A DNA stretch of 27,846 bases from Nemertoderma westbladi (lineage: Eukaryota > Xenacoelomorpha > Nemertodermatida > Nemertodermatidae), in NCBI GenBank assembly GCA_032718475.1, contig JAUCBJ010008048.1:64001-91846 (forward strand), written 5' to 3'. The number at the start of each line of letters is the position of its first letter. Positions within the stretch are counted from its first letter, which is position 1. The notes under the pieces were generated by a model. The model was not told the DNA's origin. It did not search any database and saw only the letters and a program-made list of their open reading frames with translations. The translations under genes were made by a program, and so were the position numbers. Positions 10,401 through 19,218 of this stretch are shown one piece after another.

Positions 10401-12750
10401 ATCTTCATTAGACGACAACAAACCTTCATTAGACGACCACGAACCTTCATTAGACGACAACGAACCTTCATTAGGCGACAACGAACCTTCATTAGACGAC
10501 AACGAACCTTCATTAGGCGACAACGAACCTTCATTAGGCGACAACGAACCTTCATTAGACGACAACGAACCTTCATTAGACGACAACGAACCTTCATTAG
10601 ACGACAACGAACCTTCATTAGGCGACAACGAACCTTAATTAGACGACAACGAACCTTAATTAGACGACAACGAACCTTCATTAGACGACCACGAACCTTC
10701 ATTAGACGACAACGAACCTTCATTAGGCGACAACGAACCTTAATTAGACGACAACGAACCTTCATTAGACGACAACGAACCTTCATTAGACGACAACGAA
10801 CCTTAATTAGACGACAACGAACCTTAATTAGACGACAACGAACCTTAATTAGGCGACAACGAACCTTCATTAGGCGACAACGAACCTTCATTAGACGACA
10901 ACGAACCTTCATTAGACGACAACGAACCTTCATTAGACGACAACGAACCTTCATTAGGCGACAACGAACCTTAATTAGACGACAACGAACCTTAATTAGA
11001 CGACAACGAACCTTAATTAGACGACAACGAACCTTAATTAGACGACAACGAACCTTCATTAGACGACCACGAACCTTCATTAGACGACAACGAACCTTCA
11101 TTAGGCGACAACGAACCTTAATTAGACGACAACGAACCTTAATTAGACGACAACGAACCTTAATTAGACGACAACGAACCTTAATTAGACGACAACGAAC
11201 CTTCATTAGACGACAACGAACCTTCATTAGACGACAACAAACCTTCATTAGACGACCACGAACCTTCATTAGGCGACAACGAACCTTAATTAGACGACAA
11301 CGAACCTTAATTAGACGACAACGAACCTTCATTAGACGACAACAAACCTTCATTAGACGACCACGAACCTTCATTAGACGACAACGAACCTTCATTAGGC
11401 GACAACGAACCTTAATTAGACGACAACGAACCTTAATTAGACGACAACGAACCTTAATTAGACGACAACGAACCTTAATTAGACGACAACGAACCTTCAT
11501 TAGACGACAACGAACCTTCATTAGACGACAACGAATCTTCATTAGACGACAACAAACCTTCATTAGACGACCACGAACCTTCATTAGACGACAACGAACC
11601 TTCATTAGGCGACAACGAACCTTCATTAGACGACAACGAACCTTCATTAGACGACAACGAACCTTCATTAGACGACAACGAACCTTCATTAGACGACAAC
11701 GAACCTTCATTAGACGACAACGAACCTTCATTAGACGACAACGAACCTTAATTAGACGACAACGAACCTTCATTAGACGACAACGAACCTTCATTAGACG
11801 ACAACGAACCTTCATTAGACGACAACGAACCTTCATTAGACGACAACGAACCTTCATTAGACGACAACGAACCTTAATTAGACGACAACGAACCTTCATT
11901 AGACGACAACGAACATTCATTAGACGACAACGAACCTTCATTAGACGACAACGAACCTTCATTAGACGACAACGAACCTTCATTAGACGACAACGAACCT
12001 TCATTAGACGACAACGAACCTTCATTAGACGACAACGAACCTTCATTAGACTATAACGAACCTTCATTAGACGACAACGAACCTTCATTAGACGACAACG
12101 AACCTTCATTAGACGACAACGAACCTTCATTAGACGACAACGAACCTTCATTAGACGACAACGAACCTTCATTAGACGACAACGAACCTCCATTAGACGA
12201 CAACGAACCTTCATTAGACGACAACGAACCTTCATTAGACGACAACGAACCTTCATTAGACGACAATGAACCTTCATTAGACGACAACGAACCTTCATTA
12301 GACGACAATGAACCTTCATTAGACGACAACGAACCTTCATTAGACGACAACGAACCTTCATTAGACGACAACGAACCTTCATTAGACGACAACGAACCTT
12401 CATTAGACGACAATGAACCTTCATTAGACGACAACGAACCTTCATTAGACGACAACGAACCTTCATTAGACGACAACGAACCTTCATTAGACGACAACGA
12501 ACCTTCATTAGACGACAACGAACCTTCATTAGACGACAACGAACCTTCATTAGACGACAACGAACCTTCATTAGACGACAACGAACCTTCATTAGACGAC
12601 AACGAACCTTCATTAGACGACAACGAACCTTCATTAGACGACAACGAACCTCCATTAGACGACAATGAACCTTCATTAGGCGACAACGAACCTTCATTAG
12701 ACGACAACGAACCTTCATTAGACGACAACGAACCTTCATTAGACGACAAC
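7408..12750 (+). repeat. 254-unit, 21-bp coding minisatellite (DDNEPSL repeats)
   Basis: The unit has core AACGAACCTTCATTA preceded by two codons, usually GAC GAC, so the plus strand reads DDNEPSL. From 7408 to 12741 the array is 5,334 bp, exactly 254 x 21, plus a final 9-bp partial unit. Unit phase at positions I checked (8983, 9718, 10180, 12721) is unchanged, so every length change was a whole unit. Common variants are GGC for the first Asp codon, AAA for GAA (DDNKPSL), CAC for AAC, GAA for the second Asp, TAC for the second Asp, CCC for TCA, and TAA for TCA, which puts a stop in about 28 units, mostly at 10.3-11.9 kb. The first stop is at 7759-7761. Flanking transposase coding sequence on both sides shows that it grew inside a gene. 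Confidence 0.97.
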
Positions 12751-13002
12751 GTGCGTGCTAGTAGGCCTAGTAATAGTTCAAGTATTACACTTCCAAAGGT
12801 GACTAAATCGGCTGGAAATAAACGAGTGAAGCGACAACTTCGGTTATTTACCACATGAAAACCTATAAGAGTCATCAGCAAATATAAAAAACCCACACTT
12901 ATTGAAGCCAGTAATTGGTCAAGGTTTCCAATGAAGATTTGTTCGTGCAGCATAGTGGTAGTGATCATGGATCATATTGTAAAAACTGAGACCAAAAATT
13001 AA
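12751..13002 (+). pseudogene. C-terminal tail of the MULE-like transposase after the minisatellite
   Basis: The DDNEPSL frame continues without a shift out of the last partial unit into a basic tail, VRASRPSNSSSITLPKVTK then NKRVKRQLRLFTT, stopping at TGA 12856-12858. Reading on past that stop, the same frame stays open to TAA 13000-13002 (KPIRVISKYKKPTLIEASN...). The TGA may therefore be a decayed CGA codon, as at 7217. The tail supports the view that the repeat was an acidic linker between the zinc finger and a basic C-terminus. The assignment to the transposase rests on frame continuity and general composition, not on a recognised domain. Confidence 0.6.
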
Positions 13003-13683
13003 TGTTTTACTTAGTTTAGTGGTTATAAGATCAGTTGTTAAGATGTGCACATTTTATCTTAAATAAATAACAATTACATATTCTCATAAAACATATTCTC
13101 TTATTATAGCAATAAATATTAGTTTAATCGGTTATATGCAATATTCTTAATTCAAAAACTTAAATATCAGAGGTAAATTTGTTAACGCCATCTAGCGGCC
13201 GATGCTGATGTTTTGAGTCTCTGACCGTACTTAATTTAGTTAATTGAGAACCATCCATAGGTTATTCAAAATCAATGAAGTGGTTCAAAAGTTATTTAGC
13301 GGAGACGAAGTGATATTTAGCGCCTCCTAGAGACGGAAAATTTAAATGCACGACAACAAAATTCTGAAAACTTTGTAAACTTTTGACATACTACTTGTGT
13401 ACCACGTTTGGTATAATTTCATCAAAAAGATTCGCTGTGTTACTGTATTAGCATTCAAAGATTAGACGGACCGACCGACCATCCGCCTGGCAGACCGACA
13501 GATAGACGCGAGGTTGAGATTGGTAGCCGTCTTCTAAGCTCGCAAACCTTCGTGGCTCGCCCCACAGTGTTAGTCAATTTACGGGTGCTTGACAGTTCTG
13601 TCACTGGCCCTGTGTTACCGGATAGTGACTCTAGTATTTTTAAGGCCCTTAAAATAGTTCTTAAAATTACTAGAATCACTATA
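13003..13683. other. Non-coding stretch up to right repeat arm
   Basis: AATAAA at 13064-13069 could have been the transposase polyadenylation signal. ACGCCATCTAGCGGC (13185-13199) and TTTAGCGCCTCCTAGAG (13317-13333) resemble the gene-poor interspersed repeats of many invertebrates. ACGGACCGACCGACC starts at 13466. A 15-base word, TTCGTGGCTCGCCCC (13548-13562), recurs in the intron at 18352-18366. Bases 13628-13683 form the inner hairpin of the right arm, with TAGTGA and TCACTA ends. No gene is seen. Confidence 0.5.
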
Positions 13684-13762
13684 TTTCCTGTCGCCATATC
13701 AGCAATATGGCATTTTGAAACCAGCTGATGGCGTTGCTAGGTACCCAGTTTAAAACCAATCA
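13684..13762 (-). repeat. Right arm of 79-bp perfect inverted repeat
   Basis: It is the exact reverse complement of 2806-2884. Identity ends abruptly on the outer side (CCAATCAGGAATTTT here, against CTTGATTGG on the left). The inner side continues with weaker similarity to about 13628, including a GGCCCTTAAAA palindrome. Confidence 0.85.
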
Positions 13763-13972
13763 GGAATTTTACCCCAGATAGTGAGAGTCAATTACTACTG
13801 TAGCAATAGAATTATCAGTAATCTGTATAAGATTTAGGTCCCAACGCTAACAGTCGGCTGCACGGCCTGTTTTCAAGTAGTATGCCTTAGTCTAATCCTC
13901 GTTAACTAACATACAATTTAGGCCTAGGCCTACTCTTGTACAAAAGTACATTTACAAGTAAATACAAAAACG
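13763..13972. other. Short spacer, nothing identified
   Basis: No gene or recognisable element. It contains an overlapping double TAGGCCTA at 13919-13932 and the 10-base palindrome TTGTACAAAA/GTAC region around 13937-13950. Confidence 0.5.
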
Positions 13973-14822
13973 ATATATGTGGCTGTCCACGAGAAAAGGG
14001 ACCTTATGTCGCAAAACCTGATTCAATTTAGAAATGTATAAAACGATGAGGGAAATTCAAATTGGTTCTGATATTCAAGATACCTAGGAAATAAGGGGAC
14101 GTTCATAAAGTATGTCACGCACTAGGTGTGGGGGGGGGGGGGGGGTATAGCTTGCGTGACATTTTGTGACAGGGGGGGGGGGGGGGGTCGACTTTTGTGA
14201 CGGTCACGGCGATGTTCTATGCTTTAATGTTAGCCTGGCTTTGACTTTCACACATGTGTAGAAGAATGGGTAACTTTAAGGAAAATAAACTCAATGACAT
14301 TGAGTTTAATCGATAAATTGAGTAGGACATAAAAGAAGCCATTGACTCCAACACTGTAATACCTGTTATTAATATAGAATAAGACTTGCCCGTGGGAAAA
14401 TGTAGATATAGTGATTGAATTTATATTGTATTTTGGCATAACAAACATTGTGTATTATTACAATAAATTTTCTTTTGTCGGGGCGGGGGGGGGGGGGGGA
14501 ATTACAAATTGTCTAATGTGACAAAGGGGGGGGGGGGGGGGGGGGGGGGGTCGAGCTTGTGTGACACTAACTATATAGTAAGAATTGCTATGACATTATT
14601 AATATTTTCCATTTTTTTTTAAATAACAAAATTATTTTGAAAAGAGCTACCCGATTCACCTTCACATAAATCGCTAGAACTTTTCTTTGGAAATACATAG
14701 ATGTTGAGACACCGTTTTTTTTTGTTAAAATCTCTGGAAATTTCTGCATCTCATAGGCCTAATAACTCAAAATCGACTTCCGGTGACATAAGGTCCCTTT
14801 TCTCGTGGCCAGCCACATATAT
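13973..14822. mobile_element. Non-autonomous DNA element with 38-bp TIRs and poly-G tracts
   Basis: Bases 13973-14010 and 14785-14822 are inverted repeats differing at one of 38 positions; each contains CCACGAGAAAAGGGACCTTA or its complement. The ends sit in ATATAT sequence, compatible with a TA target duplication as in Tc1/mariner-type elements. The inside has no coding sequence. It carries four G runs (14130-14145, 14172-14187, 14485-14499, 14526-14550), each next to words such as TGTGACA and GTCGA. These resemble a second, nested repeat around TTCATAAAGTATGTCACGC. The element is a MITE, probably with another repeat inserted. Confidence 0.75.
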
Positions 14823-15158
14823 ATTTTTTTATTTTTTTTTATTATTATTATTATATTTATTATTTTATTTATTTCCCTCCAATATCAGCGATATTTGTTA
14901 ATTTTACAATCCAAGTTGTCAATGGTCAAAAGGGAAACATCTTTTTTTTCATGTAATATATAATTTTATTCAGCAATTTCATGGCATAAAATGACCACAA
15001 ACACCAAATATGTTTTAAGAGAGTTTAATAACTGTTAATTTAATTTAAAACTTTTAGGGAAAGGAGCAGGTTACAGTGTCAGTGTTTTGTAACCAAAACA
15101 ATAATTTTTTATAATAAATTAATTAAATTTTTATTTTTTTTTTAAATTTAGTTTTTAG
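14823..15158. other. AT-rich region before helicase exon; possible 3' splice site at its end
   Basis: This is T-rich DNA. It ends in TTTTTTTTTTAAATTTAG and then TTTTTAG at 15152-15158, directly followed by ACGTATAGCAATGG. The T-rich run plus AG looks like an intron acceptor, so an upstream non-coding or coding exon outside the recognised reading frame may exist. The bases between 15159 and the ATG have no stop in frame. No promoter could be assigned. Confidence 0.4.
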
Positions 15159-15168
15159 ACGTATAGCA

Positions 15169-17162
15169 ATGGAATGTAAATCTTGTAATACAAAGCTTGT
15201 CAAGGGTGACGATTTGATATCGTATGAAGCAACCAAGACGACCTTACATCTTGCACTTAAGCCTGAATGCCGAATTGATTACTTAACAGAATCGAATCAA
15301 ACTATTTTGGAACTGAAACAGGAAACTAGAAAAAAGGTCGTTTTATGTGGATATTGTAAGTGCAAAGTTGGCTCCCAAATACCTTTGGGACCATCAGGAT
15401 CTAGGATTATAGCGTTTGGATTGAAATCCACAATACTATGGGGGGAGACCTTTAGTGGGAACACAACTTGGGCAAAACAAACACATTTACATCAAAAGAT
15501 TTCCAAACGCGATGCAAGTAATTATTTTGGGAATGAAAATGTTGCACGTGACGTTTCTCAAATTACTCCAACTTTGCCTACTTGCCATCATTTGTTTCCA
15601 GATATACATTTTCTGAATGAAAATGTTTCATTAGATGAGTTCAAGTGGGATGATATTGTGACACTTCTTGTTCCTCGTGATTACCAATTGGCTGCCTATG
15701 TTGAATCTCTTTTGCACAACTCTGTGATTGTATTGCCCACAGGAACTGGGAAAACTCTTATAGCAGCCATGCTCTTAGCACGCATGTCTCGATTAAACAA
15801 GGAACATATTGGTCTATTTATTGTTGATCGTGTCCCACTTGTCTTTCAGCAAACATTAGCTATAAAAGAGATGACAGACTTGACAGTGTTGGGGATATGT
15901 GGTGAAAATAATACTAAGTTTAAAATTAAACAAGTCCTCAAACGACGTTTTGATGCTTTGGTGATTACTGCAGGTGCACTCAAGTCTGAGGTAATGGACA
16001 AAAAGACATTAACAATGGACATATTTCACACTGTGGTTATGGATGAATGTCATCATGCCACAGGGAATCATGTGTATGCAGAAATACTCAGACACATGAA
16101 ATCTATTAGACATTCACCGCGTTTCCTCGGCCTAACTGCTTCTCCATGTGATACAAAGTCAATCACTAATATAATTGTGAATTTGGAGGTATTCAGATCA
16201 CAATTTTTGGAAGCAACACGTATTGTAAGACCAATAATTACTGCCATGTCCCCATCACATATGGAACAAGTCAAGGTTGTTTCAAGATCTTATTATCAAG
16301 AGATGTTGAGTGACAATATTTGCACCTTCATTATATCTGAATTTCTCAGATTAAAAATAGATGTCCCACAACAATGGATTGTTAATAGTGATTCTATGTA
16401 CAATTGCCAGAGCCAGCTGTGTGGTCTTTTGCGCTCATTACTACAGGAACCTAAACTGTGGAATAAACGCGAGATTAATAATATTCTTATTGTTGTTTCT
16501 TGTATCGAAATTACTATATTGCTGGGAGTTAAGTTTTCATTGCCAATTTTGCAAGACTGTGGTTTGCAATGGAAATCACCACATCCGAATGAGAAGTCGC
16601 CTAGACTCTTAGAACTAGAAACTGCATTATCTTGTGTGATGCCAGATAGTAAGGTTTTGATATTCGTGAATACCCGGGAATGTGCGCGGTTTCTTCATGG
16701 CCATTTATGTGAATCGTTTCCCCATTTCAATCCTCATATAGTTCTTGGTACCAGAGGATTCAGTGGAATGGACTGGGATGGAGAAGGGGGCCAAAAGGAA
16801 GCTATTGATGATTTTCGTTCCGGCAAATCGAAGCTCATTGTAGCTACCTCAGTCCTTGAAGAAGGTCTCGATGTATCAGATTGTGATATTGTGGTTAAGT
16901 TTTCAGGTTCTTTCACCATGACTAAATTGATTCAGTGTCGGGGAAGAGCAAGGAAAGATAAAGGTCGATTTATTGTGTTCCTGGATACAAAGCAAAAACA
17001 TGTACTGGATGATATCCATCGGAAAGAAGAACTATTATTTAATGCGACAAGAAGTGGCTTATTTTCTGTGTCGGAACACTCAAAACTTGTTGTAAAGCAT
17101 TTGTCTAGGGATCCAGAACTTCAGGAAATTGCAAAGTTGCGTTCGAAGTGTGCCATATTAAG
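15169..17162 (+). CDS. Exon 1 of helicase-RdRP-nucleotidyltransferase gene: zinc domain and Dicer/RIG-I-type helicase
   Basis: This exon encodes residues 1-664 of a predicted 2,632-residue protein. Residues 1-90 have C3xxC6 and C60xxC63, the spacing of beta-tent zinc domains (Mis18/Yippee/MSS4 and RIG-I regulatory-domain type). The helicase spans about 165-615: RDYQ 170-173, Walker A TGTGKT 191-196, VDRVPLVFQQ 219-228, DECHH 292-296, LTASP 322-326, an insert at about 340-480, VLIFVNTRECARFL 496-509, VATSVLEEGLDV 558-569 and QCRGRAR 589-595. DECHH with VLEEGLDV and QCRGRAR is typical of Dicer, RIG-I-like and DRH helicases, which move on dsRNA using ATP. The ATG has G at -3 and G at +4. Unspliced, the frame ends at TGA 17170-17172. 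With the GTTTGT donor at 17163 the exon ends in phase 2 and joins 19219 in frame. An upstream coding exon is possible. Confidence 0.85.
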
Positions 17163-19218
17163 GTTTGTATGATTTGTATTTATAGTTTTACTTTTATTTA
17201 TTTTGAATTGAACCTTTTTGGTTTACCAAATTTCAATCATTGTCCACCATCCTACAAACAATATATAACAATTAATAGGTCCCACCCCCCATCACCTATT
17301 CAGTGACGTTTTCCTATTATATAATATATTGGAGTTGTTGCGAACATGTCATATTTTCGTTATCCGCAGATTCAGATTTATGAGGTTAAACATCCGCACA
17401 GGCGGGATGCGTGTGTCTAATAGAACATACCTGGCCTCGATCTAATAATATTAATAGAAATTTACTTTAATTTGTTATTCTAAGTTTCGATAATATATAA
17501 TAGATATATCTAATTAGGGGCTAACCAGGGCGCATATCTGCTTTGCAGCTTTAAATGGTAACTATATTAATTCCGGAGTTTCCTCTGGGAGTATAGTTCT
17601 GCGTCGACCGCGCTATCATAAGCATAACGCATAAGTCGTCAGACTGTGCTTAATCGCTGTCCTAACAGCAGAAAAAAACTTTACTTTTACTTTTTAGAAG
17701 TGCCCTTTGAATTTCTGCTACTCTATATATATGACCCACTGCAAAAGCCTGAAATCTATTACATTATATCTACGCACGTGCTGGCCCATAATCAACAAGC
17801 AGAAGCGTTATGGGCGCAAGTTTGTGGTGCTGCTTCCCAGTGGATAGTTACTGGTATCTCTTTGTTTCATTGCCCGTTCTTTCTCCTTGTGGGACTTCAC
17901 ACTCTAAATGTCATCTCTTGGATTGGCCTCTTGAGAATGCCTTCCTTCGACTGCCGACTGCGGTCAGCTGATCGCTGATTACATGCAACAGTCTAGCTAG
18001 GTCCAGTTTTTTTTGTTTTTTTTTTACGTTCCGGGGTCGTTGCATACGTACCGAAATAATATAATTATTATCATCAATTTATATAAAATTTTGGACAAGG
18101 TTTGCTTACTGGTCACTCCTACCAAATTTCAGATGAAACTGATAGTTGGTTTATATAATATAATATATATATAATTATGGCTACTTCTATGTCTTTTACA
18201 ATTCGCCAACTAACGGCTTACAGTGGAACTATAGATGTCTGTCTGAGAATATAATTTCTTAAACTATGATAGACTTTCGTAAAGCCCACTTATTAGCTCT
18301 TTCCAACCATGGCGACGACAGAGGACCGCTTCGAAAAGGCTCACCTAGATTTCGTGGCTCGCCCCCACTTCCAAAAGAGCTTTTAACATCGATTAGTGCC
18401 ATTTTCATACAATGATGTATGTAATTTTGTTACATTATATCAACTTGTCGGCGTTCTGAACGCTTAATTTTTAACATTAATTTGTTAATGTAATGTTTTG
18501 GGATAATTGCAGTTACTACAACAACAACTGTACTGTAAATAATCTTACACTCACTACTACTACTGTACTACTGTAATAGGCCTACTGCATTGCAGTTGCA
18601 GATTGGGATTATATGCCGACTTAACAACACAATTGTGCCACCACCATGTAATCCACAATCAGTATGTTGCAATTGCAATGCAGCGTGGATTAAGAAAGCT
18701 ATGCCGGAATATCGACACAATTTCGCCGCCGCAACTCACACCCCATGACTTTCGCGAGATTATGCGCATCTTCAAGGCCAGTGCCCTTTAAGATGCGTCT
18801 TAAGAAGTTCATGGACTGTCCAGTGTCCACCATGCTTATTCACTCCATGATGCTTCCCAAGCGTAAGATTGTGCACAGGCTAGTCCTCATGGCCAAAGCA
18901 ATGTCCTATAAAGTGGAAGTGGCTCAGTTCAATTGTCAAGCTTGGGGGGCCCAATGAGTCACCTCCAATGCAGAGCTGTACACAAGATATTTAATGCCAA
19001 TCTAACACTTACTTACATTAGTATAAAAATGCTATCATCAATGGAGATTACTCACCAGAGTGCAGATAAGATAAGTTGACATGTAACAAAATAAATTAGC
19101 CCCTGTCACTTATATGGTGTTAACTTGAGATACTATAGACAATAGTGTAGCTGTAGTACGGCAGCACCATGTTGAGTGTTGCAAATTTCAAATTATTGGT
19201 GCTAACTTTTTTTTTCAG
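17163..19218 (+). other. Intron (2,056 bp), phase 2
   Basis: The donor AAG/GTTTGT (17160-17168) is acceptable but not strong. The acceptor is excellent: CTAAC branch-like sequence at 19202-19206, a run of T, then CAG at 19216-19218. Splicing joins AG with T to make a Ser codon and keeps the frame open on both sides. The rival donor GTATGA at 17167 would create an immediate TGA at the junction. The intron contains no recognised gene. It carries a LINE fragment near its 3' end, one TAGGCCTA (18577-18584) and the TTCGTGGCTCGCCCC word shared with 13548-13562. Open frames at 17646-17978 and 18603-18957 show no protein character of their own. Confidence 0.72.
18700..18990 (-). mobile_element. LINE 3'-end fragment inside the intron
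   Basis: The stretch aligns by eye with about 4285-4560 of the LINE at 4237-6680. Shared words in order include CCTTTAAGATGCGTCT, GTCCACCATG, TTATTCACTCCATGA, GTCAAGCTTGGGG and CACCTCCAATG. It is antisense to the host gene and strongly diverged, and it lacks the reverse transcriptase region. Its similarity may extend upstream to about 18585 (CTGCATTGCAG, also at 4255-4265). Confidence 0.75.

Larger units (their letters stand above)
2806..13762 (+). mobile_element. Candidate composite MULE-type DNA transposon (decayed)
   Basis: Two identical 79-bp inverted repeats enclose a decayed MULE-like transposase, an antisense LINE insertion and the 254-unit minisatellite. Long terminal inverted repeats around a single transposase gene are the known layout of Mutator-like elements. 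I did not find a convincing 8-10 bp target duplication outside the arms, and perfectly identical arms sit oddly with a heavily damaged transposase. The outer boundary therefore remains an inference. Confidence 0.4.

Noticed and set aside
7319-12739. Two very long minus-strand proteins made of MKVRCRL units, and SSNEGSL frames
   Set aside because: They are translations of the repeat in other frames. The coding frame that connects to flanking protein sequence is DDNEPSL on the plus strand.
7408-12750. CRISPR-like array
   Set aside because: The 21-bp units abut directly with no unique spacers and encode a heptapeptide; the context is eukaryotic. It is a coding minisatellite.
13455-13697. 80-codon minus-strand gene
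   Set aside because: It crosses a GACC-rich simple stretch and the inverted repeat arm; no protein features.
2797-13771. Nine-base target duplication outside the 79-bp arms
   Set aside because: The nine bases left of 2806 and right of 13762 do not match in any simple alignment I tried.
17646-17978. 110-codon open frame in the intron
   Set aside because: No domain, no splice signals that fit, no relation to the flanking exons; its length is possible by chance.
19169-19218. ATG at 19169 as the start of a separate RdRP gene
   Set aside because: The first 16 codons would be the intron end itself, including the branch-like CTAAC and the T run. The exon beginning at 19219 joins exon 1 in frame.
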